From Planococcus sp. 107-1 (GTDB taxonomy: Bacteria > Bacillota > Bacilli > Bacillales_A > Planococcaceae): a stretch of 64,000 bases of DNA. A program made the position numbers and the translations under genes. Positions 35,155-44,224 of this stretch are shown here, piece after piece. Location: contig NZ_CP090977.1 in NCBI RefSeq assembly GCF_021513255.1, forward strand, positions 558,001 to 622,000. Direction: 5' to 3'. The stretch's first letter is position 1, and each line of letters begins with the position of its first letter. The notes under the pieces were generated by a model. The model was given only the letters and a program-made list of their open reading frames with translations, did no database searches and was not told where the DNA came from.

Positions 35155-36015
35155 ATGCGCACAAAAGATATTTCCTACTGGCTGTTCCTGGCTCCGGTGT
35201 TGATTGCTCTATTCTTAGTGGTTGTCGTGCCGATGCTATTGGGCGTCTATTATTCATTCACTTCTTGGAACGGCATTGTCACAGGTGATTTTGTCGGACT
35301 TCAGAATTACATCGATTTGTTCAAAGACGAGCGTTTCATGGATGCGCTCTGGTTTACAACGAAATTCTCGATTGTCTCCGTCATTTTGATCAATGTCATT
35401 GGCTTGTCGCTTGCGTTGCTTGTCACTTCATACTTAAAGACCAGCAAATTGCTGCGGACGATTTTCTTCATGCCGAACTTGATCGGCGGCTTGATCCTCG
35501 GATTCATCTGGCAGTTTATCTTCATTAAAGTATTTGCGAGCGTCGGTGAAATGATCGGCATGGAAAGCCTGCAAGGCTGGCTTTCAACAACCGAAACCGG
35601 ATTTTGGGGACTGGTCATTTTGATGAGCTGGCAAATGGCCGGCTACATCATGGTCATCTACATCGCTTACTTGGAAGGGATGCCAAAAGAATTGCTTGAG
35701 GCGTCAGAAATTGACGGAGCTTCGACAGTCCAGCGCTTCCGCTTTATCGTGTTCCCGCTGGTTGCACCGGGTTTTACTGTCAGCATGTTCCTGACCTTAT
35801 CAAATGCGTTCAAGCTATACGACCAAAACTTGTCGCTGACTGGCGGCGGACCGTTCAACTCAACGGAAATGGTCGCAATGGAAATCTTCAAAACGGCGTT
35901 TACACAAAATGATTTTGCTTTTGCGCAAGCGAAAGCGGTCGTGTTCTTCATCATCGTCGCGATTATCGCTCTCCTGCAAGTTTATTTCAATAAACGCAAG
36001 GAGGTCGAAATGTAA
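35155..36015 (+). CDS. Maltodextrin-type ABC transporter, permease MalF-like
   Basis: A 286-residue permease with six hydrophobic helices and the ATPase-contact EAA loop ELLEASEIDGASTVQRFRFI near residue 185. Start ATG 35155 (MRTKDISYWLF) is preferred over GTG 35143, which sits directly on the AAAGGA box; the spacing to the ATG is long (13 bp). It ends with a stop overlapping the next permease start. Confidence 0.88.
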   Translation: MRTKDISYWLFLAPVLIALFLVVVVPMLLGVYYSFTSWNGIVTGDFVGLQNYIDLFKDERFMDALWFTTKFSIVSVILINVIGLSLALLVTSYLKTSKLLRTIFFMPNLIGGLILGFIWQFIFIKVFASVGEMIGMESLQGWLSTTETGFWGLVILMSWQMAGYIMVIYIAYLEGMPKELLEASEIDGASTVQRFRFIVFPLVAPGFTVSMFLTLSNAFKLYDQNLSLTGGGPFNSTEMVAMEIFKTAFTQNDFAFAQAKAVVFFIIVAIIALLQVYFNKRKEVEM

Positions 36016-36829
36016 TGCGCAAAAAAAGAAATTACAAATTAGAGATCCTCGGGATTTTCCTCGCTTTGATTTGGCTGGCGCCATTTTACTTGATGATCGT
36101 CAACTCGTTCAAATCGAAACGGGAAATCTTCACCAATACGATCAGTTTGCCGGAATCGTGGAATCTGGACAATTACATAGAGGCGTTCCAGGAACTCGAT
36201 TTTCTCCGGACTTTATTCAACTCCTTGCTTATCACGATTTCGAGTGTGGTCTTGATCATCATCTTTTCAGCAATGGCGGCATATGCACTGTCCGCGTGAA
36301 AAGCAAAATCAGCACCATTCTTTTCTTCACCTTTGTAGCAGCGATGCTGATTCCGTTCCAATCGGTGATGATTCCACTTGTGACGGTATTTGGACGATTT
36401 GAAATGCTGAACCAGGGCGGATTGATTTTCATGTATATTGGATTTGGGGCAAGTCTTTCAATCTTCCTTTATCACGGGGCATTGAACAATATCCCGAAAT
36501 CATTGGATGAAGCAGCGACGATTGACGGAGCGAACCGCTTCCAGGTGTTCTGGTTTATCATCTTCCCGATTTTAAAGCCGATCACGGTAACGGTCGCAAT
36601 CCTCAACATCATCTGGATTTGGAACGATTACCTCTTGCCTTCCCTGGTCATCAATACGCCAGGCAGCGAGACGATTCCGCTTAAGATGTTCTTCTTCTTC
36701 GGTGAATATACGAAGCAATGGCATTTGGCAATGGCTGGTTTGACCTTGGCAATCGTGCCTGTCATCATCTTCTATTTCTTCGCCCAGCGGTCGATCATCA
36801 AAGGGGTATCAGATGGAGCGGTGAAATAA
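36015..36829 (+). pseudogene. Maltodextrin-type ABC transporter, permease MalG-like, frameshifted
   Basis: The second permease of the maltose transporter. The frame begins at 36015 (AAGGAGG upstream) and breaks at the two-C run 36292-36293: a third C restores AAYALSRVKSKISTILFFTF and the rest, including the EAA loop LDEAATIDGANRFQVFWFII, to TAA at 36827-36829. Repaired length is 271 residues, normal for MalG. As read it stops after 94 residues, which would disable the transporter, so a sequence error is likely. Confidence 0.85.
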
Positions 36830-36841
36830 GGAGGTGCGGTC

Positions 36842-37861
36842 ATGGCGATTACGATTAAGGATGTAGCAAAGCGCGCGGCGGTGTCACCGGCCACGGTTTC
36901 ACGGGTCATTGCGGACAATCCGCGCATCAGCGAAAAAACGAAAAAGAAAGTAAGGGAAGCGATGGAAGAGCTCGGATATTTTCCGAATTTCCAAGCCCGA
37001 AATTTAGTGGCCCAACGGAGTCAAACCCTTGGCGTTATTATGGCGAACTCTGCTACACTGGCTTTTCAGAATCCTTTTTTTCCGGAAGTTCTCCGAGGAA
37101 TTTCGGTCAGCGCGCACAATAGCCAATTCGGCCTTTATCTGTCGACAGGCGCAACCGAACAGGAAGTTCTGGAAGAAGTGAAAGCGATGGCGCAAGGCAA
37201 AAAAGTGGATGGCATCATCTTGCTTTATTCGCGCATCGGCGACAAAGTCATGGAGTATTTGAACAATAGCGGCTTGCCTTTTTCCATGGTCGGCCGCCCT
37301 TATAAAAATGCGCATCAGATTTCATACGTTGATAACGACAACGTCAAAAACGCCAGCGATGTGGTCGAATATTTTATCGGACTCGGGCATAAGCGCATCG
37401 CTTTTGTCGCTGGCGAAAACGATTTTGTCGTTTCTATTGACCGTTTGGAAGGCTATAAACAAGCGCTAGCCGCACATGCATTGGAATTTGACTCTCAGTA
37501 CATCGTCACACAGGAAATGATGCAAGGCCACGGACCAAAAGCGATTCTCCAGTTAATGAAGCTTTCCGAGCCGCCGACAGCAATCGTCACGCATGATGAT
37601 TTGGTGGCCTACGAAGTGATCGGCTATTTGGAGGACCTTGAAATCAATGTGCCTGGCGATGTATCGATTATTGGGTTCAATAATCATACATTATCGGAAC
37701 ATTTAAAGCCGCCGCTCAGTTCCGTCGACATTTCCATTTACGACTTGGGGCTTGAAGCGGCGAATTTAGCCATAGAAAAAATAATGGACAAGACAGCACC
37801 TGCGAAACAAGTCGTCGTCTCGTCGCGGTTGATTGAACGCGGATCGTGCCAAAGTCTTTGA
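36842..37861 (+). CDS. LacI-family regulator of the maltose cluster (MalR-like)
   Basis: A 339-residue LacI/GalR repressor: N-terminal ITIKDVAKRAAVSPATVSRV helix-turn-helix with the hinge VREAMEELGYFPNFQARNL, then a sugar-binding domain (VDGIILLYSRIGD, IGLGHKRIAFVAG, DVSIIGFNNH) and the usual SRLIERGS end. It lies between the permease and second glucosidase genes and likely binds the operators at 33707-33726 and 33620-33639. ATG with AAGGAGGTG. Confidence 0.9.
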   Translation: MAITIKDVAKRAAVSPATVSRVIADNPRISEKTKKKVREAMEELGYFPNFQARNLVAQRSQTLGVIMANSATLAFQNPFFPEVLRGISVSAHNSQFGLYLSTGATEQEVLEEVKAMAQGKKVDGIILLYSRIGDKVMEYLNNSGLPFSMVGRPYKNAHQISYVDNDNVKNASDVVEYFIGLGHKRIAFVAGENDFVVSIDRLEGYKQALAAHALEFDSQYIVTQEMMQGHGPKAILQLMKLSEPPTAIVTHDDLVAYEVIGYLEDLEINVPGDVSIIGFNNHTLSEHLKPPLSSVDISIYDLGLEAANLAIEKIMDKTAPAKQVVVSSRLIERGSCQSL

Positions 37862-37874
37862 AAGGGATTTAATT

Positions 37875-39494
37875 ATGAATAAGAAATGGTGGAAAGAAGC
37901 AGTCGCATACCAAGTGTATCCGCGGAGTTTTATGGACTCAAACGGCGATGGCATCGGAGATCTGAACGGCATCACAAGCAAATTGGATTATTTGAAAGAC
38001 TTGGGCATCGATGTGATCTGGATTTGTCCGATGTACAAATCGCCGAACGACGATAACGGCTACGACATCAGCGACTACCAGGACGTTTTGGAAGAATTCG
38101 GGACGATGGAAGATTTCGACCGCTTGCTTGAAGAAGTGCATGCACGCGGCATGAAGCTGATCATCGATTTGGTCATCAACCATACGAGCGATGAGCATCC
38201 TTGGTTTACCGAATCGCGGTCGTCGAAAGACAATCCGAAACGCGACTGGTACATCTGGCGCGACGAACCGACAAACTGGGAAAGCATTTTTGGCGGTCCG
38301 GCCTGGGAATTTGATGAAGGGACAGGGCAATATTATTTGCACCTTTTCTCGAAAAAACAGCCGGATTTAAACTGGGAAAACCCGGAAGTCCGAAGAGCTT
38401 TATTCGATATGGTCAATTGGTGGCTCGATAAAGGTGTTGACGGGTATCGTGTAGATGCCATCAGCCACATCAAAAAAGACTTCACCAATATGCCGAATGC
38501 AGAAGGCAAAGAATATGTGCCGGCTTGGGAAAAGATGATGAATGTCAACGGCATCCAGCCGCTGCTTGCGGAACTCCGCGATGAGACTTTTGCAAAATAC
38601 GACATCATGACCGTCGGGGAAGCGAATGGCGTACAAGCGAAGGATATCGAAGAATGGGTCAGCGAAGAAGACGGCAAATTCAATATGGTCTTCCAGTTTG
38701 AAGATATGGGCCTTTGGAACACCGAACTTGAAAATGGCATCAATGTGCGCGGCGTGAAAGAAGTGCTGACACGCTGGCAAAAAGGCGTAGAAGGCATCGG
38801 CTGGAATGCGCTGTTCATTGAAAACCACGACCGCCGGCGCATCGTCTCGACTTGGGGCAATGACAAGGACTACTGGCGCGAAAGTGCGACGGCTCTCGCG
38901 TGCATGTATTTCTTCATGCAAGGGACGCCGTTCATCTACCAAGGCCAGGAAATCGGCATGACCAATGCGCCGTTCAATGAAATCGAACATTATAACGATG
39001 TGAAAACCCATAATCTTTATTTCTATAACCGCGCAAACGGCATGGACCACGATTCTGTCATGACCTTGATCAAAGCGACAAGCCGCGATCATTCCCGCAC
39101 ACCGATGCAATGGAATGCAAGCGGCCATGCCGGATTCTCGACCGCTCTTCCGTGGATCGGCGTCAATCCGAACTACGATTGGCTGAACGTGGAAGCGCAG
39201 CAGCAAGATCCGCGCTCCATCCTTTCATTCTATAAACAGATGATCTGGATGCGCAAGCATATGGACGTGCTGGTATACGGCAGCTACGAGCTTGTCGAGC
39301 TCGGCCATGAATCGGTTTATGCGTATCTCCGGGAAGATGAGAACGATAAAGTGCTCGTCGTTTCAAACCTCGGCCAGCATGCTTGCCTATGGGATGAGCC
39401 GGAAGACGCAAACTTGCTGCTTGCGAACTATTCTCATATTGAACCGCAACAATTGCTCCCTTACGAAGCACGTGTCTATAAATTAGCGAAATGA
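37875..39494 (+). CDS. GH13 alpha-glucosidase / oligo-1,6-glucosidase (second copy)
   Basis: A 539-residue GH13 glucosidase, paralogous to 31048-32667 and by chance of equal length. Catalytic residues: Asp194 (YRVDAIS), Glu249 (TVGEANG) and Asp319 (ENHDRRR). Unlike the first copy it keeps the usual family loop SRSSKDNPKRDW before YIWRDEP. ATG 37875 with GAAAGGGA upstream. It closes the maltose operon; the two copies may differ in linkage or chain-length preference. Confidence 0.9.
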   Translation: MNKKWWKEAVAYQVYPRSFMDSNGDGIGDLNGITSKLDYLKDLGIDVIWICPMYKSPNDDNGYDISDYQDVLEEFGTMEDFDRLLEEVHARGMKLIIDLVINHTSDEHPWFTESRSSKDNPKRDWYIWRDEPTNWESIFGGPAWEFDEGTGQYYLHLFSKKQPDLNWENPEVRRALFDMVNWWLDKGVDGYRVDAISHIKKDFTNMPNAEGKEYVPAWEKMMNVNGIQPLLAELRDETFAKYDIMTVGEANGVQAKDIEEWVSEEDGKFNMVFQFEDMGLWNTELENGINVRGVKEVLTRWQKGVEGIGWNALFIENHDRRRIVSTWGNDKDYWRESATALACMYFFMQGTPFIYQGQEIGMTNAPFNEIEHYNDVKTHNLYFYNRANGMDHDSVMTLIKATSRDHSRTPMQWNASGHAGFSTALPWIGVNPNYDWLNVEAQQQDPRSILSFYKQMIWMRKHMDVLVYGSYELVELGHESVYAYLREDENDKVLVVSNLGQHACLWDEPEDANLLLANYSHIEPQQLLPYEARVYKLAK

Positions 39495-39500
39495 TACTTG

Positions 39501-39535
39501 CCCGACATCCTTTTTCAAAGGCTGTCGGGTTTTGT
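39501..39535 (+). terminator. Intrinsic terminator of the maltose operon
   Basis: CCCGACA pairs with TGTCGGG with an inner CCTTT/AAAGG helix, followed by T-rich sequence. Confidence 0.8.
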
Positions 39536-39592
39536 TTTCTTCTTATAGAAATATTGGTAATATAAAGAAAAGAATTTGTTAGGAGGTTCAAT

Positions 39593-41620
39593 ATGAAGAA
39601 AATCTTGTTCGGCTTCTTGGTTTTATTCCTCATAGCCGTGCTTGCGGGCTGCCAGGAAAAAACGACGCCGGAAGAGCGATTGGCCGAATACATAAGCCAT
39701 TGGAACAAAGGCGAATTCGCCGATATGTATAACGATTATTTAAATGCCGGAACGAAAGAAGCTTTTCCAGCGGAAGAATTTGTCGGCCGGCAAGAAAAGC
39801 TCCAAGAGGACCTTGGCATAGATAAGATGGAAGTCACCTACGAAAAACCGGCAGAAGATGCCGAGTGGGATCCTGAAAAACCAGCGGACTTCCCGATCCA
39901 TGTGAAAATGGAAACGATGGCGGGTCCAGTAGAATTTGATAAAACGATCACGCTGTTAAATGAAACACGGGGCGACGAAGAGGGGTGGTTCGTGGAATGG
40001 GACCAGTCGTTCATCTTTCCAGAGCTTGAGCCTGATGATGAAATCGGCTTTACCCGGATTCCGGCATACCGCGGTGAAATTGTGGACCGCGACGGCTTAG
40101 TGCTGGCGAAAAACGGTACCGGCTACAGCATCGGCATCGTGCCGGAGAAATTAACGGATCCGTCGAAGAAAACGGAAATCGCTAAACTGCTCGGAACAAC
40201 CGTCGAAGCAATTGATGCGGAATTGAACCAGTCATGGGTCAAACCTGAATTATTCGTGCCAATCGGCAAAACCGCCGCAACGAATGGCGCTTTGATCGAT
40301 AAATTGGTCGCGATTCCGGGAATAGGGGCGCGCACGATTGAAATGCGCGAATATCCATACGGTCCGGCAATGGCGCATCTTACCGGCTATACGGGCGCCA
40401 TCTCAGCGGAGCAGTTAGAAGAGCTGAAAGACAAAGGCTATACCGAAACTGATCAGATCGGCCGCCGCGGCTTGGAAAGTTTGCTTGAAGATCGCCTGCG
40501 CGGAACGGACGGCATGCAGATTTACATCAAGAAACCGCAGGAAAACGCAGAGCCGGTCATTATTGCGGAACAGGAACCGGTAGAAGGCGAGACGGTGAAG
40601 CTGACGATTAACGCTTCGCTTCAAAAAGTGGCCTACGATTCCATGAAGGGCGAAACGGGCTCAGCCGCTTCAGTCGATCCAAAAACGGGAGAAGTGCTGG
40701 CACTTATCAGTTCGCCCGCCTATGACCCGAACGAATTTGTCACCGGCATAAGCGGCGCCCGCTATAAAGCATTAGAAGAGGATGCGAAAAACCGCTCTTC
40801 AACCGCTTTGCCCAAAGCTATGCACCGGGTTCGACGATGAAACCGATCACGGCGGCGATTGGCATGGAAGCGGGGAACGTTGAAGCCGGAAGAAGGCTTG
40901 ACGATCAACGGCCAGACATGGCAAAAAGAAGAGTCATGGGGTTCTTACCGGGTTTCGCGCCTTCACCCGGATGTGCCAAACCCGATTGATTTGAATAAAT
41001 CCTTGGTTTACTCGGACAATATTTACTACGCGCAGCAAGCCCTTAAAATGGGGCGTGAAACGTTTACTGAAGGCTTGAAGAAATTCGGCTTCGGGGAAAC
41101 CGTGCCATTGGAAGCGATGGAATTGACACCTTCGCAAATTTCCAATGACGGCAGCATCGGTTCAGAAGGACAGCTAGCGGATACTTCGTTCGGGCAAGGC
41201 CAGATGCTCGCAAACATTCTGCATCTTGCAATGATGTATGAACCGTTCGTGACGGACGGCACCATGTTGAAGCCGACGCTCCTCTTCGATGAAGAAGATG
41301 CGCAAGTTTGGAAAAAAGATTTGATGAGTCCAGAGACGGCGGCAACGCTTCGCACAGCGATGCGCAATGTCGTAGTCGATGGCTACGCACAGTCAGCGAA
41401 TCTCGACAACATCCCGCTTGCCGGCAAAACCGGCACCGCCGAATTGAAAGCGGCCGGCGAAGCACGCGGCAAAGAAAATGGATTCTTCGTTTCTTTCAAC
41501 ACGAAAGATCCGAAATTCATCTTAGCGATGATGGTTGAAAACGTCGAAGACAACGGCGGCAGCGATTACGTCGCAGCAATGGCTGCAGAAGTCTATAAAT
41601 TGATGGCGACGAGCCGTTAA
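39593..41620 (+). pseudogene. Class B penicillin-binding protein (MecA/PBP3-like), two compensating frameshifts
   Basis: A 675-residue lipoprotein transpeptidase: lipobox LAGC (Cys about 20), MecA-type NTF2-like domain (about 27-150), dimerisation domain (GFTRIPAYRGEIVDRDG onward), and transpeptidase domain with SxxK as STMK, SxN as YSDN and the KTG box LAGKTGTAEL. The frame is lost at 40801-40802 (AA where AAA is expected) and regained at 40876-40877 (AA where A is expected), so the outer parts share one frame and only the active-site serine segment is out of frame, with a stop at 40838. Repaired, it reads NRFAQSYAPGSTMKPITAAI. Likely sequence errors. Confidence 0.85.
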
Positions 41621-41631
41621 GCAAATAAATG

Positions 41632-41662
41632 AAGGAACTGCCACGCGGCGGTTCCTTTTTTT
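41632..41662 (+). terminator. Intrinsic terminator after the PBP gene
   Basis: AAGGAACTGCC pairs with GGCGGTTCCTT (one mismatch), followed by a T run. Confidence 0.8.
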
Positions 41663-41671
41663 ATGGGTGGA

Positions 41672-41780
41672 GGTTGATTTCAGAAGGGAATGGGTTGATT
41701 TCGCAGGGGGTGGGGGTGATTTTGAAGTGCTTCGGGGGTGATTTCGTCAGCAAGTTGGGTGAATTCATCAGTTCAGAAGA
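41672..41780 (+). repeat. Tandem array A: five units with TGATTTC core, 21-bp period
   Basis: The word GGGTTGATTTC (variants GGGTGATTTTG, GGGTGATTTCG, GGGTGAATTCA) recurs with its TGA at 41675, 41696, 41717, 41739 and 41760, that is at steps of 21, 21, 22 and 21 bp. The 10-11 bp between cores vary. Together with array B this fills the 407-bp gap between the PBP terminator and the MarR promoter. No gene is supported here. Confidence 0.8.
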
Positions 41781-41843
41781 TCAAAGTCAAAAGACGGCTG
41801 CCAAGCATCCGCTCTGCGGAATGCGATAAAGAAAAAGAGCTTT

Positions 41844-41930
41844 GCGGAGAACCCATGCAAATTTAGGGGAAACTCAAGAACTTTTGCGAGCAACTCAATC
41901 AAGTTTGCGAGCAACTCACCTCAAGCTCAA
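41844..41930 (+). repeat. Tandem array B: four units with GAGCAACTC core, exact 21-bp period
   Basis: GGAGAACCCA, GGGGAAACTCA, CGAGCAACTCA and CGAGCAACTCA follow one another with AAC at 41850, 41871, 41892 and 41913, each step exactly 21 bp. The same core word recurs in array C (46165-46245). Confidence 0.85.
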
Positions 41931-41934
41931 TCCG

Positions 41935-41963
41935 TTGACTACCCGCAAATTTAGCAGTATATT
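41935..41963 (+). promoter_or_regulatory. Sigma-A promoter of the marR-ABC operon
   Basis: TTGACT (41935-41940) and TATATT (41958-41963) with a 17-bp spacer, 65 bp before the marR start. Confidence 0.75.
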
Positions 41964-41977
41964 AAATAAACCAAAAC

Positions 41978-42020
41978 GAACAGTTCCGAAATGAACAGTT
42001 TAATTTCGAAGAGAAAGAGG
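41978..42020. promoter_or_regulatory. Candidate MarR operator
   Basis: Just downstream of the promoter, GAACAGTT occurs twice (in CGAACAGTTC and TGAACAGTTT, 16 bp apart) and the second is flanked by the inverted CGAAAT/ATTTCG. Such repeats on the transcript start fit autorepression by the MarR protein encoded next. Confidence 0.5.
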
Positions 42021-42027
42021 CGGCGAA

Positions 42028-42507
42028 ATGATTCAGCAAGATGAGAAATTTTTAAAATCGGCGCAGCTATTGCGCTCATTTTCGGGCATTCACCGGAACA
42101 TGCTTCGCTTTGTCCAAAAGACGGCAGCGGACCACGGCTTGTCGATGCCGCAGTACACAATATTGATGACGCTCGCGCGAACGACCGAAATGACCCAGAA
42201 AAAGATCGGGAAAAAGACCATGCTTCCAAAAAGTACCTTGAGCCAAGCGGTTGACGGATTGGTACGGGATGGCTTGATCAACCGGGAACAAGTGGAAGGC
42301 AACCGGCGGGAAACGCTGTTGTCGCTAAGTCCGCTTGGCGCCGAATTAATCGAGAAAATTCATCAGCATGAAGGCGGCGTCCATCAAGTGTTTCAGGAAA
42401 TCACAGAGTCGCTGTCAGAGGAGCAATACGAAAAATTGCTGGAAGCCCACCAGCACATCAATGAAAAATTAACGAATAAACAACAAGAGGAGCGGCATAA
42501 ATGCTGA
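42028..42507 (+). CDS. MarR-family transcriptional regulator
   Basis: A 159-residue winged-helix regulator: QYTILMTLARTTEMTQKKIGK, then KSTLSQAVDGLVRDGLI (recognition helix) and wing VEGNRRETLLSLSPLG. It overlaps the following ABC subunit gene by 7 bp and probably represses this exporter operon in response to a drug-like ligand. ATG with AAAGAGG. Confidence 0.88.
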   Translation: MIQQDEKFLKSAQLLRSFSGIHRNMLRFVQKTAADHGLSMPQYTILMTLARTTEMTQKKIGKKTMLPKSTLSQAVDGLVRDGLINREQVEGNRRETLLSLSPLGAELIEKIHQHEGGVHQVFQEITESLSEEQYEKLLEAHQHINEKLTNKQQEERHKC

Positions 42508-44224
42508 AAATATTAAAGAACTTAGCACCTTATAAATGGCTTGTCGCAGCCGTTGTGGTGTTGATATTCGGGCAGTCGATGGCGGATTTGTTCTTGCCGA
42601 CCTTGATGGCTGATATCATCGACAACGGGGTAGTCAAAGGAAATATTCCTTATATTTGGGAAATCGGCGCATGGATGCTGCTTATCTCGGCTCTTGGAGC
42701 TGTCGCAGCGATAACCGCCAGTTTTTATTCATCCAAAGCAGCAATGGGCATGGGGCGCGATTTGCGCCGCAAAGTATTCAATCATGTAGAAAAATTCTCT
42801 TTGCAGGAATTTGACGAAGTCGGAACGGCATCGCTTATTACGCGGACGACGAACGACATCACGCAAATCCAGCAAGTGGTCATCATGCTCTTGCGGATGG
42901 TCATCAGTGCACCAATCATGCTGACAGGCGGATTGATCATGGCGATTTCAAAAGACGCGAAATTGTCGCTGGTCATCGTCGCCGCAATGCCGGTATTGGT
43001 CGGCGCAATTCTGCTCATCTTGAAAAAGGGGTGCCGCTTTTCCAGGAAGTCCAGAAACGCTTGGACCGTTTGAACTTGGTGCTCCGCGAGAACTTGACCG
43101 GCATCCGTGTGGTGCGCGCGTTCAACCGGGAAACGGAAGAAAAAGCCCGGCTCCAAAAAGCGAACCGCGATTTGACCGATGTGTCGATCCGGGTCAATAA
43201 AATCATGGCATTCATGATGCCGATCATGATGCTCGTCATGAACTTGACCGTTGTCGGCGTCATTTGGTTCGGCGGCATCCGCATCGACAACGGCGGCATG
43301 CAGATCGGTGATTTGATGGCGTATATCCAATACGTCATGATGATCATGTTCGCACTCGTCATGGCATCGATGATGTTCATGATGGTGCCGCGCGCAGCTG
43401 TTTCAGCGAAGCGGATCAATGAAGTATTGGACATGAAACCGGCGTTCCAGGATTTGGGCAATGAAAAAGCGGATCGCGAACGCGGTACGCTGGAATTCGA
43501 CAACGTCACATTCAGCTACCCGGGTGCAGAAGAACCGGCACTCAGCAACATCAGTTTTAAAGCGAAACCGGGTGAAATCACGGCGATCATCGGCGGAACC
43601 GGCTCCGGCAAGTCAACGCTGATCAATTTGATTCCGCGCTTCTATGATATTTCAGAAGGGGCGATTCGCGTCAACGGTGTGGACATCCGCCAAGCGACGC
43701 AAGATGAAGTCCGTTCGAAACTCGGCTTTGTGCCGCAGAAAGCCATTCTGTTCACCGGCTCAATTGCGGACAATATCCGCTTTGGCAAGCCCGATGCAAC
43801 ACCAGCAGAACTCGAGCACGCGGCATCGATTGCGCAAGCGACCGAGTTCATCAGCGGTTTAAAAGAAGGATATGACACGGACATCGAACAAGGCGGCTCG
43901 AATTTATCAGGCGGCCAGAAACAGCGGCTCGCAATCGCGCGTGCGCTTGTACGGAAACCGGATATTTATATATTTGACGATAGCTTCTCTGCCCTTGATT
44001 TCAAGACCGACGCGAAACTCCGTGCGGCATTGAAAGACGAAACGAAAGATGCAACCGTGTTATTGGTTGCCCAGCGCGTTAGCACAGTCGTCGATGCTGA
44101 CCGCATCATCGTCCTTGAAAAAGGGCGCATGGCCGGCATGGGCACTCACGAAGAATTGATGAAAAACAACGAAGTCTACCGAGAAATCGCGTATTCCCAG
44201 CTGTCAGAGGAGGAAATCGCATGA
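42501..44224 (+). pseudogene. Heterodimeric ABC multidrug exporter, subunit A, frameshifted
   Basis: A half-transporter (six-helix membrane domain plus ATPase) of the YheI/BmrC type. Walker A is GGTGSGKST, signature LSGGQKQR, and Walker B reads IYIFDDSFSALD, with Asp in place of the catalytic Glu: the degenerate site expected in one half of heterodimeric exporters. The frame breaks at the four-G run 43028-43031: a fifth G restores LKKGVPLFQEVQKRLDRLN. Repaired length is 574 residues. It overlaps marR upstream and its partner downstream (ATGA). Likely a sequence error. Confidence 0.85.

Noticed and set aside
38400..39206. Minus-strand 268-residue frame
   Set aside because: Antisense shadow of the second GH13 gene; His/Phe/Arg-rich composition typical of reversed coding sequence.
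41629..41829. Plus-strand frame over array A (66 residues)
   Set aside because: It starts inside the PBP terminator, has no ribosome site, and its repeats come from the 21-bp DNA units.
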